Shown here one piece after another: positions 22,415-35,534 of a stretch of 64,000 nt of DNA. Both the position numbers and the translations under genes were made by a program. Under the pieces are notes generated by a model that worked only from the letters and a program-made list of their open reading frames with translations, searched no databases and had not been told where the DNA came from. Positions within the stretch are counted from its first letter, which is position 1. Each line of letters opens with the position of its first letter. Source of the stretch: Narthecium ossifragum. Taxonomy: Eukaryota; Streptophyta; Magnoliopsida; Dioscoreales; Nartheciaceae. The stretch spans positions 28,592,581-28,656,580 of the forward strand of contig OY986966.1 of NCBI GenBank assembly GCA_963920575.1, written 5' to 3'.

Positions 22415-23570
22415 AGTCTGCAAATGGTAGTTCCTGATTCCTGTTCTTCCGGCAGGTATCATGAAGAGTACAACTTTATTGTTTTATTGTCCATGACACA
22501 CATCATTAGATTAGTCTTGATTAGTGATTACCTTTTTCTGTGGAAGAATTTGATATCCCTTGACAACTTTATTGTTTTATTTCCCCCCAGTACTAGCTGG
22601 AGCTTTTTCTCATGTAATTCATGGATTAGAGATCTGAAAACTCCGTGTAGAAATATTTTTGTGGATCAAGCATAGAAGCATTGCTATTGCTTTAGCGGCA
22701 GCAATTTTGGTAGCTGCCGCTAAAAGTTATTTTCTCCTTTCGCGACCTCTTGAATCAACGGGTCCTTTAAAACTACCTTTTAGTGGTGGTGAGATTAGCG
22801 GCAGCCACCAAAAATGTCGCAATAGCGGCCGTTTGCGGCCGCCACTGAAACCATTGGTACGGCAGCTAAATGTGTTGGATCTGGATCTTTGTTCGCCGCT
22901 AAATCAATAGCGGCGCGCATATGGCCGCCGCTGAAACCGTTAGTACGGGCGTCGATGTATTGGATATGGATCTTCTATTGCGTATAGCTTCCCTGTTTCT
23001 AATCATCTCGAAAGATTTTTAGTGAACATCTCGAAAGATGTTCATTAAAAGGTTTTCCAGGTACACCATTCGGACCATTAGATTTCTCTTGGATGGTTGG
23101 ATCGTCTATCAACATATAGTTGTGTAATTAGGCCATACATTAGCCCGTGGGCTACCAGCATAATCTCATATATAGTTGTGTAATGTATTGTCAAGAAAAA
23201 ATGAAGCATATTCTCATAGTTTTTGTGCTACCATATGGATCATAGCGACATCACTGCCAACTATAAAGCCACTGCCATATATATACCTTGTAGCTAAACT
23301 ATGTTGTCTTTAAAATTGGTAGACCAATGGGGAGACATAAGGATGAATTAATGGCCGTTGCCAAATAGGCAAATACTCAAAAATCCATAAATAACATTAC
23401 ATAAGTTTTGGCATTCCTCTAAGCAGATGATTTTTTGTTCATCTTTCAAAAAACTCCACCTGAACAACTATTACATAGCACCCCAGCAAGACATAGTCAA
23501 TCCAACGACAGAATACAAGGCACCATAAGCTCATTTCCAACGGTTGCTAAAAAGATTGGCAAATGCCTTA
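22415..23570. other. intergenic with CACTA-like GC hairpins at 22675-22990
   Basis: The stretch 22691-22724 is a stem-loop with 12-bp perfect arms (TTTAGCGGCAGC and its inverse) around a short loop. Further on, AGCGGCCG, GCGGCCGCCACTGAAAC and GCCGCCGCTGAAACC recur in both orientations to about 22950. Arrays of TAGCGGC words are typical of subterminal repeats of plant CACTA transposons. No CACTA terminus or transposase is seen, so this is a remnant at most. The rest shows no gene. Confidence 0.4.
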
Positions 23571-23803
23571 GGTCAGGTTAAATACACCACAAGAATTATT
23601 AAGTGCACCGCACCATTTTGTTCCGTTTTAAAAAATCAAATATTATGTTATATGGTTCGATCGGTAACAACTGAATTATGTATTTTTACATGGTTCGATT
23701 GTTATTGATCGAATCATATAACATAGTTTTCAGTTTTTAAAAACCGAACAACAAAATGATACGATGTACTTAGCACTTTGTGCGGTGTATTTAGCCTGAC
23801 TCG
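23571..23803. mobile_element. 233-bp fold-back MITE with exact 8-bp target duplication
   Basis: The two halves are inverted copies of each other (roughly 80% identity over about 95 bp each), starting GGTCAGGTTAAATACACC and ending GGTGTATTTAGCCTGACTCG. The flanks are the identical octamer ATGCCTTA at 23563-23570 and 23804-23811. An 8-bp duplication points to the hAT superfamily. A transcript would form a long imperfect hairpin, a possible small-RNA source. Confidence 0.88.
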
Positions 23804-24020
23804 ATGCCTTATCCTGTGATCTCTGCCATCCCTTATGGCCAAACTTTTCTCTAAAAATAGGAAAATTTCAATCGAAACAACACAATAACTCGGCATTACA
23901 AGAACCAAGAGGTGGAAGACTCACCATTTTCTTCCGGTAGTAGCATCTAGCTTCCGTTAGTAGCATCTAGGAGAGATTTACATAACGAAGATATGATACA
24001 AATTTAGCATCGATGTAGTT

Positions 24021-27000
24021 TTAGTAATCAGCCCACCGAACACCATGCTTTGCACCAAGGTAATAGGCACCAACTGGTCCACTATCCCCAAACTCATATA
24101 GCTCTGGAATTATTCTATGCTCATCAATCTCACGGAGGACAGGGGCTAGTGTGTCCCATGCGGCTGCCACTTCGTCACTCCGCATGAAGAGATGGTTGTC
24201 TCCATCAATGACATCTAAAAGGAGATGCTCATAAGAATCTGGCATTTCTGCATTGTACCTGCAAAGCCCAAGGCAAGTTCACGTGAGTTTGACTATGATA
24301 GGGATCTTTGAAAAGAAGACTCACTAAAAGGGAAAACATGCAATTAAAGACATCGAAGCAGTCATATAAGTAGGCAAATTTCAAAAGGAAATATAAGTAG
24401 CCGAACCTCCTTTTATTAGTATTTTCTACACAGCTCGGAAGATTTTCCTATTAAGGTTTCAGACATACTTATCCTTGTAAAGCAAGTTCAATTCTGAAGC
24501 ATCCAACTGCAACCCTAGCCCAGGGACCTTATTATTGACTTTCATGAGGATAGCTTCATCCGGCAAATCTCGCAAAATCAATTCGTTTGTGGCTAGGTCA
24601 ATGTTGTGCCCAATACGTCCACGGTAGAGGTTTCCTGGAACGTGACGGAACTGTATTCGTATTTCAACCCTGTTACTTGAAAAGTGAGATCACAAATGCT
24701 AATATTTGCAAGTCCTACGACAGAACATCGTTAAACAAGTGAGTCAGTAAAAGATTATCTACTTAGAACAGGTTTGTTGTACTGAATGCATGTTCAACAA
24801 ATGGTATTGTCTCAGGAGGTTTACAAATACTTATCAAGAAAAGAAAATTACAGAAAACAATACTCACTTGAATGGAGAATCCAATTCTACCTGTGTTCAA
24901 TGAGTCCCATTCCAGCTTTGATCAAAAATGGTACACCATCCCAACGTGCATTGTCAATGTATAGAGCAGCAGCAAAAAAGGTTGGCGTCAGAGACTTCGT
25001 GTCTATTTCAGAACTGTCTTTATGCTGACCAAGAACAACATCATCAATGTCCAGTTTTCTGAAAGATCTCAGGACCTTGACCTGCAAAGTTTCTACATTT
25101 CAAATATTTGGGATTTCAGGGCTTTTGTCTTTTAAGAACGTTTCATGGCTAATGCTCTTTACCTTTTCATTTCGAATATCTTCCCCATCAAGACTCACAG
25201 GTGGCTCCATAGCAAACAATGTGATCGTTTGAAGGATGTGACTGTGGATTATATCTCGGATAATGCCATAGCCAGAAAAGTATCTGAAAAAATAGAATGA
25301 TGGTGAAAGACAATCCACAATAGAAGACAGAAAAACAAAGTCACAAAGGCAAAGAATCAACTATCTAGAAGAAAGATAAAAGAAGGAAAGTCATCTTTTG
25401 GACATATTTGTGCGTAAATAAGAAGATAAGTACTTGAATTGACACTTGATACTTGACCTAAGGAAGCAATTGGAATTTAATGTTAATGACATAATAGCCG
25501 TAGCTACAAGCCAAATTACCTCATAAACTATCAAAGAAATGGTACCAGGAAAGATAGCACAAAAGAATAAAAAATAAAAAATACTTCATTGGAATTTGTG
25601 CTGCATGCCCTTCTACAGTTGTGAGCACCAAGACGCTGAAATCTGCAACTTCAGTTCTAAGTGTGTGCTACACTGTTAGTTAACGAGGTTGAGGGAAAAA
25701 ATAATGGAGCAGAATACTATGTTTACTCGAGATCAAATTAGAGATGAGACCATAACAATAGGTGAACAGAATTGCAAAAACAGGCAACCAGAACCTCGAT
25801 GAAAGACTAATCTTTTCTCAAAGCCACATTAACTGCTAATAAAAAGTATTCTGAAATCCAATGATTTCCTTTTCATTTACGCAAGTTTCTCCCTTCATAT
25901 TTAGAGAATCACTTAAAGGCAAACAGATGCAGACAAAGAAGTGTCTTCCCGAGACAAATTTGATAACCAAGGAGGAAAACTAATTGGAATCTGTACAGGA
26001 AACCAAGCCAGAACTCAAGAACTCTCCTTAATTCAACCAGTGTTGTTAACCACCCACATGTACCCACTGAAAAAAGATGATGAAATGGTGGTAGCTATGA
26101 GATGAATCAGCAGAGAAAAAGGTATTCGTCCTGTATAAAATTTGTATCTCTAGCGCTCCATGATTACCTTCCTCGGGTCTCCATACCATATTCTTCAGAG
26201 AAAATGACCTGCATAAAGATAGAATTAACTGCTCTGACCAAACATTTAGGAAAAATTCTACTAAATTCATTTCATGGAAAATGTTAACAAGTGCAACAAG
26301 CAATACCTGCACATTACGTATGTAAGTTCGACTCCAAAGTGGCTCAAAAACCAAGTTAGAGAACCTCAAGACAGTGAGGTTTTCGATTAGGTTTTTTCCC
26401 AAAAGATGATCTATTCTGAAACCAAAATTTACACAAAACAATATCTCAGTAGAACGAATTAGCATCTATAGCAGTCAAAGATGTGTCAGGCGATAAGAAT
26501 AGAATGTATGACAAAGTGGCACAAAAACCAGAATTAGGTGATAGAATATATGACCTGTATATTTGTTTCTCTTCGAATTTGGATAGAAGAGAATGTGTCA
26601 GGCGATAAGAGGATAATGCATCAAAGCCAAAGGGCTTCTCAATTATTACCCGATTCCAACCTCGCTTAGTCTGCGCATAGTCAGCAAGACATAGTGCGAC
26701 ATCAAGGAGAGCTTCTTGGGGCACTGAAAGGTAAAATATCCTGTTTGCTTCATGGCCACCCTGTTATGAGGGAAATTATCAGATTTCTGGTTTTCTGTAA
26801 GAGATTAAACTTTTAGAGTTTGCTCCAAAAGAATTTATGGACAGAATGAAATTGAAATACGTCCAAAACGGAAATAACCAAAACTTCAAAGAGCATCTAG
26901 TAGCTCAAAACCAACCTCAATTTGCTCCATTAAAGAATTGAGCCTTGCCATTCCATCTTTGTTGTCATAGCCTCCATCTAGATGGTATGTTCTCTCAAGA

Positions 27001-30000
27001 AAAGCACTCAACTTGTCCCCACAGTTTTCACTGCAAAGATGCATCTTGGTTAAAACCTTCCTCATTTGCGTGATTATGTGGAGTTAAACAGCTACAGAAC
27101 TAGAAAGTTATGCAAGGCTTTCACATGATCAACAGAAACAGCTTCCTGTTATCGCTTAACTTTTATGTGAAATCAGCGTACTAGCACAACCTAGAGCCAC
27201 ATATGATTTTCTCTTGCCATTGACGAAAGTTGGCTTTAAATTAAATATATTTCTGAAATTTTATGTTCAAGAGGAAACACCTTCCTTTCCACCTTCCAGA
27301 CTCTTGTACTTCTACAATTGCTATGGAAATGAAACTCATTAGGCATAAAATAGCAAGTTAGCTACCTCAGTCAGTCTACATTATCAATGGAAATCCTAAA
27401 ATTTAAAACCACTATTAGTGGAAGTGGAATCTTTCCACAGAGAGCAAAGGAAATTCTTATATGAGAACCAACAAAACTATACTGATGATCAACTCGACAA
27501 GTTAAATTTGCCGCAATTGTTGATCTCAGATCCTCATCAGTCAACTGCTTTCTGGAATATCCAAATATGCCAATATTCTGCAAATATACAAACATAAAAA
27601 AAGAAGTGAGAAGATTTCTCCATTTCGTTCCAGAAAAGTGTGAAGGTCTTCTATTTTGTTGGTACTTGTTATTGAGCAGAAAGGGGACCAAAAATTCACA
27701 ATATATTCGAGGATTTACCTCAGGAAGAAATCCACTATAGTAAAGGGCAAATAATGCTGGAAAGACCTTGTTTCTTGCCAGTTCACCAGTAGCTCCTATG
27801 ACGGAAATGCAAAGGGAAGGTTCCCTGGCATTTGAAGAATCATGAGCTTGGGGACTTGTTTGCAGTAGAGATGAGGAAGGCCCCTTGGGAGACTCAAGAT
27901 CTTCAGCTAGAATTAGATGCAAAACTAACCTCAGGTGAGAAATTCTTCAAGTTTTCTAAGCTAACTCTACACAAATTCACAGAGAAGTTTATCTTAATAG
28001 AAAAGTTGAGATAAATTGTTTTGAGTTGCCAAGAGAAAACTAGTAAAAGTCTATTGCCTAGAAAACCGGGGAGGGGGGGGGGGGGGGGGGCAGGTTAATG
28101 CTATATGAAGCAGCATAGTATCTCCAACAGGCATAGCGGTTTCATAATGAAGAGGCCTGTAGACAATGACAAGTAACATATAGTAAATAAAATCCAGAAT
28201 ATGCAAGGAAGCGTGTAGCTTAAATCTTTGAAAAGATGTATATAATGAACAGGAAATGGAGAGTACCACTTCTTCTCATTACATGCACGAATCGAAGTTA
28301 TGAGCAGCATTCCCAATCATTAGTATGAAAGTTCTTTCATTCCACTTTCCAAGTCATAATACCAATAATTTTATGACTGGGATAAGGTACCAAATTTTTT
28401 TTTGGATCATATTTGAACTTTCATACAACATACATGATCGTTAAGAGACTATTCAATTCCTCTTCTTTTTTAGTGAACCAAATGATTGCTAAGAACAACA
28501 TAAAGAATACACAGGCGCTAGCATGATCAATCCTCTGAAAACTTTGAACTGTCATGGCTTAGATGTTAAAACTTCAAAGGTCCATGGTGGATTTTCTCTC
28601 TGTTTGAAGAGTATGTAACCTTATATATTAAAAGAAAAAATTGTATTGTTAAGGTCCATTTGCTGCTTGAGATGATGAAAACAGGTTCCATATCTACTGC
28701 ATGGGACACTCTTAGTATCATGACACAATAAAACCTTTGAGAACACGCCCTTTTTTTGGACAACATTGGTACCGGAATGTACAGAAAAATATCAGGCAGT
28801 CTCTTAAGGTGGCTGATCCAGATCTTTCATCTTAAGGATAACTTCCATTTGGTTACTTTAATCTCAAGTGTTGCATGAAAGACATGCATGCAAACTAATT
28901 CTGAACAAATGAAATGAAGTCAATTTTAAGGCTATCATCCTAAAATACAAATTTTGAGAATTAAACGTCAACTCTTTAGATAAGAGATAAGACCTTCAAC
29001 ACAAGAACAAGATTATAACGAGGCTCAATGCTTGAACATTAAACTCTTCACAGCTGCTTAATCATACCATTTACGAGCTGTACATCGTGAAAAAGTTGCC
29101 TTTCAGATGATGATGCAAGCTCCAAGTGATCAGGATTTTGGTCTTTTCCTTGAATCTCCAACCTCTTAGGTCCTTTTCTCCATCCATGTCTTCCAATAGC
29201 CTGTTGATATTTTAGCTTTTAAAGTATCCAATTTTTTAATCGACATACTTTAGGGCTGAAATTCACAGCATCAAAATGGAGCATGTTATGGCGAGCAAAG
29301 CCAAAAGGCATGCATTTTGACGCAACCTGCACAATATTCATGACCATAAATACCGATAGTAACCTGTCACAGGCTTCTATCAACTATGAGCAAATACAGC
29401 CTGAAGGTCAAAGAGAAAGGGGGGAAAACCATCTGGAAATAATGAACAATGCACATGTACTCAGAGTCTAATACATAAGAGTAATTCCAGCGTAACGCTT
29501 CATATGCCATAGTGGCTTTGACGCCCACCATCACACCGTTGACTCTCCCCTACTTGCTGCTTGCTGTTTAGATCCAAAGAACACATACTTCCCCCGGTAC
29601 AATACTATAACCAGACTACAACGATTAATGAGCCATGCAGCTGATGAGCAAAGAAAGGGTCGGGCAAGCCAGAATGTTACATAGTCGAAGGGTGTCCTAG
29701 GCTGGGGCCTTGAATGATTGAATTTCAAATGAGAACCACATCTTCCTGCACCGCGTTAGTTGCACGAAAGCAAACCGCTTCACTCCCAATTAAGTAGCAG
29801 TTGCTTCGTAGGTAGGCTCAATTAAGTTGGGAAGGAACCTTCCCTCAATTATTGGTTTGTAATCAACATAAGGCAAGATGGCAGCAAGCTCATATATATG
29901 ATGTGAAAAAATACAGCTCAAAAACAGTGTTCCTGATTCTTCATGCATTTCCTCTAGAGCTACTAGAAAGGGAGGGAAAACAGAATCTCCAAGGGTGGAT

Positions 30001-30681
30001 GCTCCTTGTCCTTTGTTATAAATGCAATCGAACACTGATAATTTCCTAAGAGTTACCTTGTGCTTTTCTCCAGTCCATCCATCTTAACTAACTTAGTTTC
30101 AGGTCATCAAGATAAAAGGAGTCGTCAAACATCTCGAGATTCTCTGCTTTATTATGGCCAAAAATTCCAAAACCCTGACGACCATTAACCAATAATAAGA
30201 AGTCTTCCTTCAAATTAACTTGACAAAGAGAATCAAGACTACAATCTTGACTGTAAACTCTAGCATTATCCAATCTTGGTCAACAGTGGTCTTATGTATC
30301 TACGCCTCGCAATCAATTAAACGTGATTGTTGCCATGTTGGGTTGAATCAACCGACTGAAAGAACATGGATATCGCGTGATATTCCAAATGATTCACAGC
30401 TTGACACGAAGATTGCATTTCTTGAACAAGATTTCAAACCAACCCAAATAACACGGAGACGCCAAAATCCAATCTTCAAACTAAACCACTAAAGAACGAT
30501 TTGTCCACAAACATAGAGAGATGGATATGATTCGAACTCTATATGATTCACCATTTCTGCATTTCTTGAAAACGGTTCCAACCGAAAGATATACAACTGG
30601 CGGGAACTGAGGAACCTGGAGGGGAATGAAGAACTCACGAGGGTGCGGCGATGATGATCGAACTGGAACGAGGAGACCCAT
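24021..30681 (-). CDS. G6PD4: glucose-6-phosphate dehydrogenase, plastidic G6PD4-type, about 593 aa
   Basis: Thirteen exons (minus): 30616-30681, 29249-29326, 29068-29200, 27719-27906, 27483-27577, 26916-27030, 26555-26760, 26307-26415, 26168-26208, 25163-25283, 24891-25081, 24469-24669, 24021-24258. Phases join and total 594 codons with the stop. G6PDH oxidises glucose-6-phosphate with NADP+ in the oxidative pentose phosphate pathway. Visible motifs: NADP-binding [18 protein letters not shown] (usual GASGDLA), VIIEKPFG, and the active-site block as RIDHLLGKN (usual RIDHYLGKE). [14 protein letters not shown] and [15 protein letters not shown] match G6PDH C-termini. The N-terminus is basic and Ser-rich, like a transit peptide. 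Overall wording fits Arabidopsis G6PD4, reported as inactive alone and acting to redirect G6PD1 to peroxisomes. Exon 1 is the least certain. Confidence 0.9.
28073..28090. repeat. poly-G tract (18 G) in a G6PD4-like intron
   Basis: Uninterrupted run of 18 G on the plus strand, extended by GGGGA on its left, within the intron between exons 3 and 4. Such a tract can form a quadruplex or reflect slippage. Its length may be inexact in assembly. Confidence 0.8.
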
Positions 30682-31479
30682 GTTATCGGCGGTCCCAGCG
30701 TCAATTGAGCGGAAGACACGACCATCCTGCACCACTTCTCTCTTTCTCCGCCGCCGCCTTCTCCGCCTCCGCCGGACCGTTGTCGGGTTTTAACGCCGGT
30801 TTCTTTTCCGGGAAATAGAATTCTGGAATCCGGCTTTTGGAATGAACCGAACTCCACCGTCCGATGGCAATCATGGCTCCACCTACTGGACGGTCCTGAT
30901 TGAGTGTCTGTTACTAGAGCTGTGGGCTGAGCCGTTGGGTTTTAGCCCAACACTGGATGTGGATATGCTCACTCGCGGTGAGCTGAAAGAGCCACAACAT
31001 GACAACAAGCGGAGGTTTGGCGCCCCTGAGATTTGGATACGTGTTGGAATGTGATCGGGTTATCGGATTTTGGAGCTTATTGGGCACTCCTTGACTCACT
31101 AGGACCCTTCTGCATGCGTAAGGACCACGCTTCTTTGCAAATAGTATCCACTGATCAGACGGTCAATAATGAGGGATATGGGTTCCGATCCAGTGAGCCG
31201 TCTGATGTCACTGGTGGGCCCCACGTGGGGCCAATTGGATAACGATGATGTAACATCCCACACGTCACGTATATTAAAGAAGGCATATCTACTCTTAAAA
31301 TGGATTATAATTATTTCGAGGGTGTTGAGAAATAATCAATAGAACTATGTGCTAATGATCCATAGTTTTAAGATGGCAAGCAATTGATCAAGTAAACTAC
31401 TCTGGTTGTTTAAGCAACGATGGATGGATAACAAGTGCAAAGGCCCAATATCCCTAACAGAAATGATTTATGGAAATTT
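30682..31479. other. G6PD4-like promoter/leader and intergenic region
   Basis: Contains the leader of the minus-strand G6PD4-like gene; the stretch 30738-30775 is rich in CCGCCGCC and CTCTTTCTCC on the gene strand's opposite side. No protein family was recognised in the short open frames. CACGTGGGGCC (31222-31232) includes a CACGTG G-box-like word. Confidence 0.4.
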
Positions 31480-31511
31480 CATACTATCGATAATCGGTTA
31501 TCGATAGTATG
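31480..31511. repeat. perfect palindrome built on TATCGATA
   Basis: Two 14-bp arms (CATACTATCGATAA and its inverse) around TCGG. A third half-copy, ATTATCGATAG, follows at 31524-31534. Lying between divergently transcribed genes, it could be a protein-binding site. The function is unknown. Confidence 0.7.
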
Positions 31512-32626
31512 TAGTGATAGTCCATTATCGATAGACATATATTCAGAATCGGTAACGCGAGAACTCGGCAAAAGGAACGATCACAGACAAAATAGGCGTT
31601 AGAGACTTGACTCGTGTCTGATACGTCGCACGTGCATACCTATGATTTATTATTAATTAATTTATTCGGTATTCCGAATGCTGGGTAACGCCAGTAGATA
31701 GTTAGATACTAAGATACACCCCCAATCTATCTATCTACTGCATGTTGTCTTTTTATCTCTTCTTGCCTTGGCCGCCTTGCATATATATATATATATAGGT
31801 TTAGTATTGATCATTCCCATCATCAATAACTTATCAATCCCAACTCCTTCGGTTGGACAAAATCGATTTTTCTATCGAGACTCTTCATTTTTCGTCATCG
31901 GAAAGCAAAAGGTGAGACCTTTTTCTGGTTTCTTTGTGGATTTGCTGTTGATGGGTGGGTTTGCTTCTTGGCTTTCCATTGAGGGTTATGTTTTGTGGTT
32001 TTGGATTTGGAGTTTATTCGGTGATATGGTGGGGATCCTCTTTGATGGCAATTGGGTTTTGCTTGTTTTTTGGTGATGGAGTAGTTCGATTGCCTTGAAT
32101 TTTGATGGGGTTGTGAGCCTTTTGTGAAATTCTCTATTGGGTTTTCAATTTTGCGTACAAATCGAATTATTTCTTTGCATCAATCGGCTCCTTTTTTCCT
32201 ATGGTTCTTCTTTTGCTTGATTCTATATTGTCTTGCTTGCTTGGTCCAATATGGATCTGATAGATTATGAGTTTTCTTTGTCTAATATTGCTCACTGTTT
32301 GCTGGTTACTTATTTGATTGTCCCTGATACTAAAAACACCTGATGTTTCTCGTCAATTATAATCTGCTTGGTATTTATTTTGTTGAAGAACTGTGCGATG
32401 TAAGTTTGTTTTCCATATAAAAGGTGCATCCAATGTTCAAAACATGAACTTTGAGTTTATTTCTATTGCTTTCCTTAAATGTCAGTAGTCTTATCATTGT
32501 TATCCTTTGTTTACCTCATTGCAGGCAATAGAACAGTAAGAACCCCTGCATTGACCGAACAATTCTTTGGGTAAGTGTGGAAGAAATTAAAAATTCATTG
32601 CTAAAGATAATTTGAGTTCTCTATAA
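31512..32626 (+). promoter_or_regulatory. promoter and spliced leader region of the pyroglutamyl-peptidase gene
   Basis: An (AT)n tract at 31781-31797 may serve as a TATA region. Downstream a leader exon seems to end at AAG/GTGAGA (31912/31913). The following T-rich intron ends at TTGCAG (32519-32524), before the ATG-bearing exon. A second donor-like GTAAGT at 32571 is only 56 bp before the ATG and is probably not used. Confidence 0.4.
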
Positions 32627-35534
32627 ATGGGTTCAGAAGGGCCATCAACAGTAACGATCCATGTTACTGGATTTAAGAAGTTCCATGGAGTCTCAGACAA
32701 CCCAACTGAAACAATTATCGGCAATCTCAAAGAATATATGCAGAAGAATGGATTACCGAAAGGTCTAGTTATTGGGAGTTGCACTATTCTTGAGACTGCT
32801 GGACAGGGGGCACTTGATCATCTTTATAAACTATTGGACTCTGCTCTGACGGAGGAGAAGAACGAATCATCACAGAAGGGGCATATTGTTTGGGTCAGTT
32901 CATTGCCAGTTATCTGTTTTCTTTTTGCTATTTATAATCATCTCATTCTGAAGAAGTTTATTCTTAGTGACTAGTGATTGATATTTTACATGTTGAAGTG
33001 GCTTTTGTCTATTGGAGGATAAGGAAAAATTTTATTATTTTCTTATTCAATTCAAATAATTCTGCTATGCTTCACTCGATGTTTTAGCATTCAGTTTCTC
33101 TTCAGCGGAATTTGGCTCCTTGTGCTGTCATAAATTTCAACATGTTAGGCACTAGTGTCCATATCTGTTAAGGATACATGTACCATAGATCTTCGTCTTG
33201 TAGCTCTCGATCTAGAAACACTTAAATGACAGAAGAATGGAAACTAGTTCTGAAGGCTGCAGGATGGGGCAAACATCATATGTGTTCTTATTTTGTCTAG
33301 AGAACAAAAGAATCATATGATACAATGGAACGCTAGCTGTTAGGAAAGATTGGCAATCAGTAGATACATCATATTTCAATGAGTCACTCTAAATGACTCC
33401 TTAATTTCTTGTATCTGTTGCTGCCTATTTGCTTTATAAATCAGCTTTAACATGATAATTCGAAATGCCATCAAATTTTCCATATTGAGGGGTCTTTGTC
33501 CAACAATGTAGGTCTAAGTCAGTCAGATAGTTTGAACTTACATTATAGCAGCCTCTTGGTACTTCTTTACTTCTGATTTTCCCTTTTCGAAGCTTTGGTT
33601 CTGAAATCTTATCCAAGTTTAACCTTATATCTGTTTACTTTACCCTCAAAAGGAAAAGATAAAGAAGTGTGTAGTTACCATATTCAATTTATGGCTCCAA
33701 GTTCCGAAGTATAATTTTTTCTTCCTTTGGTTGTGGTTTCCTTGTTTTGGCTTCCAGGCACCATCTTTGTACATTAGTGTTCATGTCACCACTCACTGGC
33801 ACTTTATTCGGTGTCTTTTTATTCACATGCTTTATCCATTTCATGAATGCAATTTAGGTTCATTTTGGAGTAAACAGTGGTGCAACAAGGTTTGCTGTTG
33901 AAAAACAAGCAGTCAATGAAGCTACTTTCCGTTGTCCAGATGAGCTAGGATGGAAACCTCAGGTTTAATTTTCTTCTGCTTTATGAATCATAGCTTCCAA
34001 GTTTCTTTGTATTCAAGTGAGTTTCGTTCCCTGTCTTGCAGAGAGTTCCTATCATTCCTTCGGATGGGGGCATTTCACGAACACGGGAGGTATATTTGCT
34101 GTTCCATACACCCGTATCATAGAACTTATTGTCAAAGCAATCCTCTAAAACCTCTTGCATGCGAAGTAGTCTAATAAAAGCTCCCAAACAGGAACAATTT
34201 AGAAGACAGGTCTTACTATTACCTAGTGCCATCCGGGCCTTTTGGTTTTTGTTAGGGAGTTGAAACCTACTTATATGAGGTTGGCTGGTGCTAAATCTAA
34301 TTAACAGATGTGAAAATTTGGCCACTGATTAAGAAAGCCTCCTAAACTTATAGTTGTGCCTCATAGCTAACCCTGTTTTAGTTGAGAAAGAGATTATAAG
34401 GGTATGCCGTAAACATCATCTAACGTTTTTTCTCATGAAATGGGGATTGCTATGAAGCACAACTACAAAATGAGGTGGCTTTGCAAAAGAAATGAACAAA
34501 TTTACATCTTAATTTGTCAGCTTGTCATCTAGCCTTTACAGAGTTGGTGCCAGTTGCCACTTCTTGGCAAAGGCAAACTCAAACACAACCTACAATGCAA
34601 GTGGGTTGGTAGGAAGACCTACCATATAGATCCATTGGCGCTTTTGAGTAGGAAAACCTCATGGCCGCTTTCATCTAGAACTGCAAATCTAAACTTTGAT
34701 GTGCATTGATTGTCTATGAAACATAGAGTTTGATATTAAAGAATATGTCGAGGACGAAAGATTTTTTTTCCCTTTCTTGTAGAGGAGTAATATGAGATGG
34801 TTGTTGATTCTTGTATTCTCTGTTTATGCAAATTTAATGGCTTCAAGGTAGTAATCATCCATGTAATTTAAGGAATGGTGGATTTAGATTAAAATAATGT
34901 TATAGTTCACAACCTGGTTCAGTGCTCTCTTTGGCTGTTCTATGAAACAGAGATAGAAAGAGAGAGGATAGTTTTTAAAGCATGTTTCTCCTTTCTATTG
35001 GAGTCGATATCCTTATTTCTTCCATCAGGTGATTTCTAAGCTATTTTAGTTCTTCTTACTGTTCTTTGTAGTAAGAAAACCATTAATTTGGCTTGTGTAA
35101 TAAAATATGCAAATCAGAAGCAAATTCTTTGTAACATGCAATACCTAATTTATGTTGAGGAGACAATTGATTTACTTTTGAGTACATTTGTGATGACCTT
35201 TGGGTGTTGTAGTGCCGTGATTTACTACACTACAGAAAACGAACCTTGCTTCATTTACTTCCCTTCTTTTGATATCTTTGTTAAATAAATCCAGACCACC
35301 CTTCCAGTTATTGAGATTGCTAGAGCCTTGTCGAAGAAGGGATATGAGGTGTTGCCATCCGATGATGCTGGCCGGTTTGTATGCAATTATGTCTACTATC
35401 ATTCTCTTCGATTTGCAGAACAGCATGGAATCAAGTCTCTATTTGTGCATGTTCCTCTCTTCATGACAATCAATGAGAAAACTCAAATGCAGTTTGTAAC
35501 TTCCCTTTTGGAGCTTCTTGCCTCCTTGAATTAG
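32627..35534 (+). CDS. pyroglutamyl-peptidase I (pyrrolidone-carboxylate peptidase, C15), 219 aa
   Basis: This cytosolic cysteine peptidase removes N-terminal pyroglutamate from peptides. Exons: 32627-32893, 33858-33962, 34042-34089, 35295-35534. Phases join and give 220 codons with the stop, the normal family length. Visible features: the N-terminal IHVTGFKKFHGVSDNPTE loop (family GFGPF-x-NP), VHFGVNSGATRFAVEKQAVN with the catalytic Glu, SDDAGRFVCNYVYYHSL with the catalytic Cys, and LFVHVP with the catalytic His. All three triad residues are present, so it is probably active. The gene has a spliced leader upstream and long introns (964 bp and about 1.2 kb) with no recognisable insertion. Confidence 0.93.

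Noticed and set aside
22675..22990. GC-rich inverted words as a possible CRISPR-like or microRNA locus
   Set aside because: Arms are short and irregular with no uniform spacers. CACTA subterminal debris explains them better.
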